Virus record (IMG/VR): IMGVR_UViG_3300012001_000306
Location: 1-26,932 of that record
Source of the DNA: a virus
Strand: one strand, 5' to 3'
Length of the DNA: 26,932 nucleotides
Made by a program: the position numbers and the translations under genes. The notes beneath the pieces are model-generated. The model ran no database searches and was not told where the DNA came from. It was given only the letters and a program-made list of their open reading frames with translations. This document shows, in pieces, positions 8,019-15,151 of the stretch. Numbering within the stretch: position 1 is the stretch's first letter; each line of letters starts with the position of its first letter.

Positions 8019-8252
8019 ATGAAAAAATACATCGTCGAGTTTAGTAGCTCGAAGACACACAGCGGACATCCGCGCAATGCGGTTTTTTTTCGTCCGTTCA
8101 CATCTGATCCTCCTTCAATGGCGGGCTGGGTGGGGAGCCTTCGGGCTGCCGGTGGCTGTGTGTGCCGGTCTACTAACCCCATCCAGTTCCGCCACCCTTA
8201 TTTGGCAATAAGGGGCGGATTAACCGCACGCAAAGGAGGCTCATATGCCTAG
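8019..8252 (+). CDS. Ash-like small leader ORF
   Basis: This 77-residue ORF has a C-terminal half (SMAGWVGSL..., VCRSTNPIQFRHPYLAIRGGL, RKGGSYA) that resembles the short Ash-type proteins found in P4-like prophages and satellites; I recognise the pattern, not a function. The ATG at 8019 is one option; an upstream in-frame ATG at 7929 or 7980 is also possible. The reading frame runs across an intrinsic terminator (8070-8090). Its end holds the AAAGGAGG ribosome site and overlaps the next start by 8 nt, so its translation could affect both transcription and downstream translation. Confidence in expression is moderate. Confidence 0.45.
   Translation: MKKYIVEFSSSKTHSGHPRNAVFFRPFTSDPPSMAGWVGSLRAAGGCVCRSTNPIQFRHPYLAIRGGLTARKGGSYA
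8070..8090 (+). terminator. Intrinsic terminator inside the leader ORF
   Basis: CCGC (8070-8073), a 5-nt loop, GCGG (8079-8082) and eight T residues (8083-8090). A possible promoter about 80 nt upstream would make the RNA between them a short transcript of the kind P4-like elements use for immunity by premature termination. Confidence 0.6.
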
Positions 8253-8499
8253 CGCCATCACACATTTAAAATTTCGCAAGAAGCCCGCAAAAACACTTAC
8301 GCAGCGCGAACGCCTACTGATCGACAATCTGCGTTGCGCTTGCACGGGCCCTCACTATGGTGACTTGGACAAGATTGACGTGCTGCTCTCAATTGTCAAA
8401 GGTTGGCTCTCAATGCGTCCGACTGCAGAAATTTTGCCGTTCGAAGATCCGAATCATGGATTGTTTTTGCTTGGTTCGAAAGGGAGAGAACATGTCTAA
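8245..8499 (+). CDS. Small hypothetical protein
   Basis: This 84-residue ORF starts at the ATG at 8245 with a strong AAAGGAGG site 6-8 nt upstream and overlaps the preceding leader ORF. The N terminus is basic (HLKFRKKPAKTLTQRERLL) and the middle has CACTGPHYGDLDKIDVLL. I do not recognise a family. It overlaps the next gene by 8 nt, which fits a translationally coupled early operon of a satellite or prophage. Confidence 0.7.
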   Translation: MPSAITHLKFRKKPAKTLTQRERLLIDNLRCACTGPHYGDLDKIDVLLSIVKGWLSMRPTAEILPFEDPNHGLFLLGSKGREHV

Positions 8500-8731
8500 T
8501 CCCCAAACCTCCAAAAAATTCTTCCTTTCAAAACTCAGCGTTGCAGAGGCGGCCGCAAAGCCGCATTTCGAGTTGACGGCCCAGGAGTGCGCGTTGATCG
8601 CTGCGTATCGCCAACTCAATGATGAAGCGCAGCTGATCATCGAAGCCACGATGAAATCGTATACCAAGATCAAGGAATTGATGCGTCATAAGGTGCCGGC
8701 CTTAAGCCTGGTCAAGGAGGTATCAAAATGA
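8492..8731 (+). CDS. Small hypothetical protein
   Basis: This 79-residue, mostly helical ORF begins MSNPQTSKKFFLSKLSVAE and contains LTAQECALIAAYRQLNDEAQLIIEATM, a spacing seen in small phage regulatory or DNA-binding helical proteins. I cannot name the family. AAGGGAGAG precedes the ATG at 8492. The stop overlaps the start of the next reading frame at 8728 (ATGA). Confidence 0.7.
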   Translation: MSNPQTSKKFFLSKLSVAEAAAKPHFELTAQECALIAAYRQLNDEAQLIIEATMKSYTKIKELMRHKVPALSLVKEVSK

Positions 8732-9076
8732 GCGCACTCGAAAAATCTCCTATCACGGTTGAGCTAGTGGAATCGATTGGCGCCGATACTGCCGGCGAAT
8801 AGATCAACCGGTACGATCATGCGTCTGGAACCATCGAAGAGTGGCGCGTGAAAACTATGCCGGCTTCGTTCGTGATATTGAACATCAAGATGATTTCCAG
8901 CTTTGCTTGAATGTCTGGGAACGCGGGTTTAATGAAACACCGAGTACGATCGAGTCAGGCGCAAAGAAAGTGCAGATGCCTGCACTGATGAATGGGCAAA
9001 GGCACTTGTGAAAATAAGAGGTTGGCAACGCCGGCGCTTCCAGATGCAAGAGGCGGCAAACGATCCGTACTATTGA
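8728..9076 (+). pseudogene. Decayed small phage-type gene
   Basis: The frame opens at the ATG at 8728 (GGAGG upstream) but stops after 24 codons at a TAG (8800-8802). Protein-like sequence then continues through three frames: INRYDHASGTIEEWRV in the original frame, RENYAGFVRDIEHQDDFQLCL from about 8847 in a second, and TEYDRVRRKESADAC with EWAKALVKIRGWQRRRFQ in a third, ending at a TGA at 9074-9076. One nonsense change and two frame changes would restore a single protein of about 115 residues. A 21-codon ORF (9087-9152, MTGPAAPGNRKASEI...) follows and may be noise. No family was recognised. Confidence 0.5.
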
Positions 9077-9181
9077 ATTGAAGTTGATGACCGGCCCGGC
9101 GGCACCGGGAAATCGGAAGGCAAGCGAGATCGCGACTCGCAAGCCTCCCTAACCACATCACTACTACGAAGGAGTAGCAAC

Positions 9182-9517
9182 ATGGCTGAGCACAATTCTA
9201 CACAACAGGATCTGTCCCGCTTCAAATTGCGGTCCTGCGGATGGCGAAAAATCGACATCAATACGGATCAGGCAATCAATCTCTTGGAGCAAGCCTACCA
9301 GTCGGCGAAAGGGATCGAGGGCATCGTTTCCACTTTGCGCCAAGGAATAAGCGACGGTGATATGAATGAAGGAACACTGAATTCCTACCAAATTGATCAG
9401 CTTCTTTCCGCTATCGGTCAGCTTTCCAGCAACCTTCAGAACGGGGTTTGCGGCTACGCAAGCAAACTTGAAGAAGAGATTGAAGCGTTGGATACCAATA
9501 ATGGTGGGCAACAATGA
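9182..9517 (+). CDS. Hypothetical protein
   Basis: This 111-residue ORF has a good ribosome site (GAAGGAG) 8 nt before the ATG at 9182. It is mainly helical and acidic in its second half: IDINTDQAINLLEQAYQSAKG, then SYQIDQLLSAIGQLSSNLQNG, and a C-terminal KLEEEIEALDTNN coiled-coil-like end. No family is recognised. It overlaps the next ORF by 4 nt (ATGA), so it belongs to the early cluster between the integrase and the AlpA-like regulator. Confidence 0.65.
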   Translation: MAEHNSTQQDLSRFKLRSCGWRKIDINTDQAINLLEQAYQSAKGIEGIVSTLRQGISDGDMNEGTLNSYQIDQLLSAIGQLSSNLQNGVCGYASKLEEEIEALDTNNGGQQ

Positions 9518-9648
9518 AACAGCAAAAGAAAGCGGAATTGCTGGTGGCATTTCGCGACGTTCTAGATAGTGAGGACCGTGAATACATATTGGCCATTACA
9601 CCCAGGTGGGCAAGCAATTGCGGCCGGAATATCGATAAGCGCGTTTGA
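9514..9648 (+). CDS. Small hypothetical ORF, probably frameshifted
   Basis: This 44-codon ORF begins MKQQKKAELLVAFRDVLDSEDREYILAITP and is start-coupled to the gene before it. After about codon 31 the sequence loses protein character (RWASNCGRN). Another frame from about 9602 takes over with GGQAIAAGISISAFEQFKAA, then PRLIPENPASLTGLVLLQH, and ends near 9740. A single-base change near 9602 would join the two into a protein of about 75 residues. Function is unknown. Confidence 0.4.
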   Translation: MKQQKKAELLVAFRDVLDSEDREYILAITPRWASNCGRNIDKRV

Positions 9649-9744
9649 ACAATTTAAAGCGGCACCTAGGCTGATCCCCGAAAACCCGGCTTCCCTTACC
9701 GGCCTGGTGCTGCTCCAACACTCAAGGGCGTCGAAGGGACGTTG

Positions 9745-10806
9745 ATGAATGCGAGCGCGAAGTATTTGATGTTGCATGACGCTGCGGCGAAAGCGGGATG
9801 TAGTGATGCCACCTTCATTCACTTTGGTGCCGAAGGCGATATACCAGTTTATGTGCTGGTCGATGACTGGCTTGTCGGACAATGGCCACCTGGCGAAAAA
9901 GGGAAAACCGATCCAGTAGCCGTAAGGAATATTAGCGAAGAGCTCGCCCGAATAGACCCTTCCGCATTGAGCCGAATAGCGGAAGACGCGGCAGCGATCA
10001 TTTCTATTGTATGGGTTGCAAAAGCCATCGACGGCGACGGAAGGGATGAAGTAATACCCGTCTCTCCGATCAAACGCTTGAACTCCAAAAAAGGCACGCC
10101 TGCTGCATTTGCTCCGGTCGAAATTTGCGCCAATGAATGCAAATTCGTCGTTCTGGAAAAGGACATTGATGCACTGATTACCGAGCAAGCAGCACGGCAA
10201 CACAACGGCAGTTCAAAATATTTTACGATTAAACAGGCTGCGCAAAAAATATCTACTTCGCTTCCAATAGCAGACGAGAAAAAAAGACGAGAAGCTGAAA
10301 AGCGGTACAGGAAGCTTCTGTCTGATGAATTATTGGATGGAAATTTGGTCGGAGTGGACCCGGAAAATTATTACCCAATAGACAAAAATAAACCAGGTTC
10401 TGTCCTGGGCTTGCAACGGGCGCTAATCCATTATGGGGACCTAAGTAACTGGGCCTCAGGTAAACGGCTGCAAATTAATTTCGAGGTGGCCGCGGCCCCG
10501 CTAGCGGATAAAACCGATCTGGTGAAAGAAACTAAGAAGGATAGAACCCCCACTGAATTCATCAATGTTTTCAGTACGCTTATCAAGGAAATAAAGGCCC
10601 GTGCTTTAACAAAGGGCAAGTCGTTCGATTGCAACAACATGCCTGGAATTAAGAAAGATTTGTGGGAGGTAGCGAAGAGTATAGATCCGGTTTTTCGTAA
10701 TTTGGCGTTGCGCACTTTCAGTGATTATCAAAAGCAAAGTGGGCTTTGCAAGTTCAAGCGCGGCTCCCGGTCTGGAGATTTTTACGCAAAGCTGTTCGCG
10801 GATTGA
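9745..10806 (+). CDS. Hypothetical protein of the early region
   Basis: This 353-residue ORF starts at the ATG at 9745, 5 nt after GAAGGGA (a TTG at 9742 is in frame). The N-terminal segment (YLMLHDAAAKAGC, FIHFGAEGDIPVYVLV) resembles the opening of phage-borne regulatory proteins in other betaproteobacterial prophages. The middle has a charged helical stretch ADEKKRREAEKRYRKLLSDELL. The C-terminal 80 residues (INVFSTLIKEIKARALTKG ... LCKFKRGSRSGDFYAKLF) look like a separate small domain. The gene is clearly more AT-rich than the chromosome, pointing to transfer. No function can be assigned. Confidence 0.75.
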   Translation: MNASAKYLMLHDAAAKAGCSDATFIHFGAEGDIPVYVLVDDWLVGQWPPGEKGKTDPVAVRNISEELARIDPSALSRIAEDAAAIISIVWVAKAIDGDGRDEVIPVSPIKRLNSKKGTPAAFAPVEICANECKFVVLEKDIDALITEQAARQHNGSSKYFTIKQAAQKISTSLPIADEKKRREAEKRYRKLLSDELLDGNLVGVDPENYYPIDKNKPGSVLGLQRALIHYGDLSNWASGKRLQINFEVAAAPLADKTDLVKETKKDRTPTEFINVFSTLIKEIKARALTKGKSFDCNNMPGIKKDLWEVAKSIDPVFRNLALRTFSDYQKQSGLCKFKRGSRSGDFYAKLFAD

Positions 10807-10960
10807 ACCAAATCAAACAACAAATAGACGAAGACACCACAACGCAAAGCCGCATGGATATTGACTTCGCCTATTTCTACGCCCATTACGCCAATTTTCA
10901 TTAGATAAAATTTTCTCTATCGTTCAGCCATCGACTACCAACACACTTGGAGTGTGCAAG

Positions 10961-11191
10961 ATGGCAAAGAAAGCATACCAAGCACCGCAACCGCCGACAG
11001 TCCTACCGAAAGACGGCGTATCCCGATTCAATCAGCTTGAGCCGTTCCTGCCCTTCAGCAAAGAGACCTGGCGCAAGCTGGTCCAAGCCAAGAAAGCACC
11101 TCAGCCAATCAAAATTGGTCTGCGCTGCACGGTGTATCAAAACCCCGAAGTGCACCGCTGGTTATCTGATCCCACAAATTACCGAGCCTGA
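10961..11191 (+). CDS. AlpA-family transcriptional regulator / excisionase-like protein
   Basis: This 76-residue protein has the AlpA/MerR-like winged-helix pattern: RFNQLEPFLPFSKETWRKLVQ for the helix-turn-helix, APQPIKIGLRCTVYQNPEVHRWL for the wing and second helix. In P4-like elements and PICIs, AlpA proteins activate early promoters or act as excisionase. The ATG at 10961 has TTGGAGTG upstream; an in-frame GTG at 10952 is less likely. The preceding 150 bp are AT-rich and non-coding and probably hold its promoter, though no clean -35/-10 pair is seen. Confidence 0.85.
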   Translation: MAKKAYQAPQPPTVLPKDGVSRFNQLEPFLPFSKETWRKLVQAKKAPQPIKIGLRCTVYQNPEVHRWLSDPTNYRA

Positions 11192-11199
11192 GGGGTCCT

Positions 11200-11463
11200 A
11201 TGCGAGCCCCAAATGGAAAAGCCGTCGCCCTGGCAGGGGTAACGGCTTCGGAAAACTTACTGACACCGAACTATAGCGAGAATGCACACGCAGCGCAAGA
11301 AATAGGCGCCTCGACCGTGGATGCCTGCATGCGGCAAAACATCTTCATCAACGATGAATTTAAAGTGCTCATTCCACCGCTCCAGCCCAATGAATGCGCG
11401 CGGCTCGAGAAAGATATCCTTGCTCGGCAGCCCGTGCATCGTTCCATGCAGTGGTGTCACTGA
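11200..11463 (+). CDS. Truncated ParB-like ORF with structured 5' end
   Basis: This is an 87-residue ORF between the AlpA-like gene and the primase. Its C-terminal third, INDEFKVLIPPLQPNECARLEKDILA, matches the start of ParB/Srx-type N-terminal domains (the usual FR.LIPPL..EE...LE..IL pattern), but it then runs out as RQPVHRSMQWCH and stops, so the nuclease/CTPase fold is absent. The first 20 codons overlap a long RNA hairpin (11219-11248). It ends exactly one base before the primase ATG, so coupling is possible. It may be a decayed gene or a leader-type ORF. Confidence 0.5.
   Translation: MRAPNGKAVALAGVTASENLLTPNYSENAHAAQEIGASTVDACMRQNIFINDEFKVLIPPLQPNECARLEKDILARQPVHRSMQWCH
11219..11248 (+). 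other. Two-tier RNA hairpin between AlpA and primase genes
   Basis: The outer stem AAGCCGT (11219-11225) / ACGGCTT (11242-11248) encloses an inner stem CCCT (11228-11231) / AGGG (11235-11238) with a GGC loop. There is no T run after it, so it is not a classic terminator. Its place just inside an ORF start suggests a translational or antitermination control element. Confidence 0.55.
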
Positions 11464-14097
11464 ATGGCGACTGTCACCCAAGTAATCGATCAGATGCTCG
11501 GCTGCAAAATGCCGCCACTTCCGGCAGGGCATCCGATCCTAGACGGCAAATACCATCGCTTTGGCCCCCAGAAAAAGGCCTGGTACATTTTGCGTGAGGT
11601 CACGCTGGCGTCAGGCAAAAGCGTCATTACTGGCGCGTTCGGGATTTTCCAGGGCGGAAACCGGAATACGGTGCCGGTAACGATGGATACAGAGAATTTT
11701 TCGGATGACGATCGCGCGGAGCTCTCGCGCAAACAACGCGACTACGAAGCCAAGGAAGCGGCCGCCAAGCGACGCGGCGCAGAACTTGCTGCCAACCGTG
11801 CAACCGATCAATCTGGCAAGGCCAGCGCGACCGTTGGCAGCGCTCATCCGTACTTGACACGCAAACAGATAACGGCGGAGAAAGTCCGAATTGCCAATGA
11901 CGGGATGTTGCTGGTCCCGATGATTCATTACACGCTGCGCGAATCGCGCCTGGTTGGTCTGCAAAAGATCGATGCCGACGGCAACAAGCGCTACAGCAAG
12001 GACATGGACAAGCCCGGCGCAGCCTGTCTGTTAGGCGCGCCTGCCGGCGCACCCATCATCGCAATCGGCGAAGGTTACGCCACCTGCCGCACCGTTCGCA
12101 TGGCTATGGCAGACGAATTGCCGGTAGCGGTGGCCTTCGACGCAGGAAACCTGCTGGCGGTCGCCAGGGTGCTGCGGCGCGACTTCGAGAATGCGCACCT
12201 CGTTTTTCTCGCGGATGACGATTACCAGCTTGAAAGGCGCTTCACAGAGCGCTTGCGCGAAGATTTCAATGTCTCCGCTCCTGTTCCGATCGATGGCGCA
12301 ACACATGCCGTCCTTTCGGATAAGGGTGACCAGGTACAGGCATCTGCAAACTGGCGGCAGGATCCGCATGGCATCGACTACATTGAGGCCAATGTCAGCT
12401 CCGGCCGCCTGATCCGCACATACAAATATGAAAATGCCGGCGTGTCGCGGTGCCACGCTGCCGTGAAAGCCGTGGGGAACGCATCCTTGGTCGTGCCGAA
12501 ATTCGTGGATCGCGGGGGTAACAAGTGGACCGACTTTAACGATCTGCATGTCGAGGAGTCGCTCGACGTTGTCACCGCTCAGATCAAAGCGGCCCTTGAC
12601 GCCGCGATGCTCTACAAAATCTCTCCCCTTCCCTCTGGTGCGGATGTTGCGGAGCCAGAGATGCAGTCGCATCGCTTTGACAATATTCCTCTCGATGACT
12701 CCCCACCGCCCCCTGGCAGAGATGGTGACGCGCTCGGCCTTTCTTCTGGGGATGAGGGGGAAAGCCGCAAGGGCAAGAAGGAAAGACCCAAAAAGGAATA
12801 TGGCCCGGAACATTGGGACCAAGTCGACTACGTTTTGAAGAACTTCATCCTTGTCTACGGCGAGGATCTGGTATGGGACGTCTCGCAGCGCATGCTGATG
12901 AAAATTTCTTCCATGCGAATCATTGTCCAAAATAACGACGTGATGAGATTCTGGACTGGTGAGCAGCGTCGGTGGGTCTTGAAGAAGAACATTGAATTCG
13001 ACCCTTCCGAGAGACCCAGTCCGGCGACGAGCGGACCCACTGCCACCGTGAATCTGTTCGGCGGTTGGAAGATGACACCGAAGCAAGGGAAGTTTCTGAA
13101 AATTCAAACCTTACTTTTGCATCTGTGTGACGGCGATGAGGACCTGATGCTTTGGGTGCTGCGCTGTCTGGCCTACCCATTGCGGCATCGAGGCGCGAAG
13201 ATGGAAACGTCGATCATCATGCACGGCGATGAAGGTTCCGGCAAAAATCTCTTCTTCGAAAAAATCATCAAGAAAATTTACGGCGAGTACGGCTACGTGA
13301 TCGGCAATGCCCAGCTGGAATCCCAGTTCAACGACTGGGCGTCGATGAAGCTGTTCATGGTGGCCGACGAGGTGGTCACGCGTAGCGAACTGAAGCAAAT
13401 GAAGGGCAAGCTGAAGTATCTGGTGTCCGGCGATTCGATCATCGTCAATCCGAAAGGCTTGCCGGAACACAGTGAAGCGAACCACATCAACTTTGTCTTT
13501 CTGTCGAACGAGCTGCAGCCGCTCGCGCTGGACAAGACCGACCGCCGCTACCTGGTGATCTGGACGCCGCCGGCACTGTCGAGGGAATTCTACGTCGAGG
13601 TAGCGCAAGAGATCGAAACGGGCGGTATAGCGGCCTTTTACCACTACCTGCTGCATGGGGTGGACATGGGCGATTTTAATGAGCATACGAAGCCCGTCTA
13701 CAACGACGCCAAGGACAATCTCATCGAGAAGAGCCTGTCGCCTCCTGAGCGCTTCTATCGCGACTGGTCGCGTGGTTTCCTCCCCCTTCCGGTTATAACG
13801 TGCGGCGTCAGCCAGCTGTACGACGCGTACCGGGTCTGGTGCGAGAAGTCCGGGGAAGCACGTTATATCTCGCTGACCGTCTTCAGCCCGACTGTCGAAC
13901 GATACGCGGGGGAGGCCCTGGTCAAAAAGCTGATCAAGTACGAGCTCGGCAGTTCAATCAAGCAACGCCACGTCTTTTTGATCGGCAAGCAGCCGGATGG
14001 CAAGTCTTTTGCCGATTGGGCAGCCGAGGCATCGTCGCTCTTCGAGAGCCATTTGAAGGCGTATCGCAGTCGGTCATCGCAAAATTGTGATGAGTAA
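11464..14097 (+). CDS. Toprim primase - SF3 helicase replication protein
   Basis: This 877-residue protein is the element's replication initiator and helicase, of the P4-alpha / D5-like kind. The N-terminal part (residues 1-190) holds a primase-associated region. The Toprim domain follows with IAIGEGYATCRT (about residue 200) and VFLADDD (about 248). An acidic/basic linker (about 415-440) leads to the DUF5906/SF3 helicase with Walker A HGDEGSGKN (about 586), Walker B-like LFMVADEVV (about 629) and motif C NFVFLSNE (about 675). The C-terminal 120 residues are a winged-helix-like DNA-binding tail. The ATG at 11464 directly follows the previous stop. The iterons immediately downstream are its likely binding sites. 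Confidence 0.92.
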   Translation: MATVTQVIDQMLGCKMPPLPAGHPILDGKYHRFGPQKKAWYILREVTLASGKSVITGAFGIFQGGNRNTVPVTMDTENFSDDDRAELSRKQRDYEAKEAAAKRRGAELAANRATDQSGKASATVGSAHPYLTRKQITAEKVRIANDGMLLVPMIHYTLRESRLVGLQKIDADGNKRYSKDMDKPGAACLLGAPAGAPIIAIGEGYATCRTVRMAMADELPVAVAFDAGNLLAVARVLRRDFENAHLVFLADDDYQLERRFTERLREDFNVSAPVPIDGATHAVLSDKGDQVQASANWRQDPHGIDYIEANVSSGRLIRTYKYENAGVSRCHAAVKAVGNASLVVPKFVDRGGNKWTDFNDLHVEESLDVVTAQIKAALDAAMLYKISPLPSGADVAEPEMQSHRFDNIPLDDSPPPPGRDGDALGLSSGDEGESRKGKKERPKKEYGPEHWDQVDYVLKNFILVYGEDLVWDVSQRMLMKISSMRIIVQNNDVMRFWTGEQRRWVLKKNIEFDPSERPSPATSGPTATVNLFGGWKMTPKQGKFLKIQTLLLHLCDGDEDLMLWVLRCLAYPLRHRGAKMETSIIMHGDEGSGKNLFFEKIIKKIYGEYGYVIGNAQLESQFNDWASMKLFMVADEVVTRSELKQMKGKLKYLVSGDSIIVNPKGLPEHSEANHINFVFLSNELQPLALDKTDRRYLVIWTPPALSREFYVEVAQEIETGGIAAFYHYLLHGVDMGDFNEHTKPVYNDAKDNLIEKSLSPPERFYRDWSRGFLPLPVITCGVSQLYDAYRVWCEKSGEARYISLTVFSPTVERYAGEALVKKLIKYELGSSIKQRHVFLIGKQPDGKSFADWAAEASSLFESHLKAYRSRSSQNCDE

Positions 14098-14353
14098 CCC
14101 ATCACATCAGTTTGAACCCATCACATCGGGAACCCGCATGAAATATAGCGATGTGATGGGTGTGATGGGTGTGACGAGTTTTTTTGGGCTCCATGTGCGC
14201 GCGCACGAGTGAAAACGACGGAAAGGAAGCAAGAGCAATGAATTATTTTTATCAGAAAACAGAAATAACCCATCACACCCATCACACCAGTAACAAAGTG
14301 AGTAAACACAAGGCTTAGCGGTGTGATGGGTTGTGTGATGGGTGTGATGGGTT
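14096..14353. repeat. Palindromic iteron clusters, candidate replication origin
   Basis: At least nine copies of the 9-10 bp unit TGTGATGGG(T) lie in two clusters. The left cluster has inverted copies at 14096-14108 and 14115-14127 and direct copies at 14150-14170. The right cluster has inverted copies at 14267-14288 and direct copies at 14321-14353. Each cluster forms an 11-12 bp stem (14117-14127 with 14150-14160; 14277-14288 with 14320-14331). An AT-rich stretch (about 14240-14268) lies between. Position directly after the primase-helicase matches the origin layout of P4-like replicons. Confidence 0.75.
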
Positions 14354-14384
14354 GGATAAGAAGTAACTTTCCAGAAGAAGAAAT

Positions 14385-14651
14385 ATGAAAAAGACCAATC
14401 AGTGTTTTGTTTGCGGCCAGCGGTTCTCGATGTGGCGCAAACGCGCGCCAACAATTTGCAGACCATGCGGCGAACTGGCCGCTGAAATCGCAAAGGTGGC
14501 GGGGCCTGAATTTGTTAATGAAAAAAGCATCGTGGCCGCCCGCAATCGGAATCGGCTCATCAAACCAGTTTTAGAGGCGTTCACAGTCAGGCTAATTCCA
14601 GCCGCCGCACCATCGCCGGCGCATTCCGGCATCAATGAAAGGAAATCATGA
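14385..14651 (+). CDS. Small zinc-finger-like protein
   Basis: This 88-residue ORF begins MKKTNQCFVCGQRFSMWRKRAP and has two CxxC pairs (Cys7/Cys10 and Cys25/Cys28), the layout of a small zinc ribbon. A basic, mostly helical region follows (VAARNRNRLIKP). AGAAGAAG precedes the ATG at 14385 and the stop overlaps the next start by 4 nt. Such proteins in phage elements are usually transcriptional activators or nucleic-acid binders; the precise role here is unknown. Confidence 0.7.
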   Translation: MKKTNQCFVCGQRFSMWRKRAPTICRPCGELAAEIAKVAGPEFVNEKSIVAARNRNRLIKPVLEAFTVRLIPAAAPSPAHSGINERKS

Positions 14652-15131
14652 AATTCGAAACGTTTAGTTTTGCCCACTTCTTTGGCATCGGTAGGCCGTC
14701 ATCTGCGGAGACGACAAGTCAGCGGGCCGAAGTCAAGTCAGGATCGAAATCCGCCAACGTAACCGGCTCGAGCCCGGCAACAAAACCTGCAGCCGCATCT
14801 GGCTCGAGCAGTCGGACTCAAAAGCCGACCGCTGCGCCAACATCGGCGACGACTTTCCACCACTTGCTTGACGCATCGCTGAACGCGCGACGCTTCCACC
14901 AGGCGCCCATGAGTTCCGCCTCCGGACCAAGGGCGCCTCGGCCGATGACTACCGCAGAAGCGGCAGCGGCCATCATTTCTGCTGGCGAGAAAGCCCGTGG
15001 GAGCGCGAGATCCCCGGCGCGCGCGGGAACGGGTCCGCGACATGATGTCGCGCGCGCGCGTCGACCGGGCGGCCGGCGCCGCTGCCGCAATCATCACTGC
15101 TGCGGCCAGAGCCCGTGGCGAATCTATTTAA
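14648..15131 (+). pseudogene. Frameshifted phage structural-type ORF
   Basis: The frame opens MKFETFSFAHFFGIGR and runs through an Ala/Ser/Thr-rich linker to TTAEAAAAIISAGEKARG. After about 15010 the frame turns into low-complexity RARRPGGRRRC, while the +1 frame becomes protein-like: ARDPRRARERVRDMMSRARV then DRAAGAAAAIITAAARARGESI with a stop at 15129-15131. The two frames even share a repeated motif (EAAAAIISAGEKARG / GAAAAIITAAARARG). The region is rich in GCGCGC runs. A one-base loss or a programmed shift would explain it. The pattern recalls N-terminal scaffold-like proteins in phage head modules, but that is a weak resemblance. Confidence 0.5.
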
Positions 15132-15151
15132 CCCAACAGGAGAAGCACATC

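Noticed and set aside
9562-10203. 213-codon minus-strand ORF
   Set aside because: No ribosome site and antisense to the coherent 353-residue plus-strand gene.
12031-13107. 358-codon minus-strand ORF
   Set aside because: Shadow of the primase-helicase gene, which carries Toprim and Walker motifs on the plus strand.
14096-14353. CRISPR array
   Set aside because: Repeat units are about 10 bp, occur in both orientations and are partly adjacent; there are no uniform spacers or cas genes.
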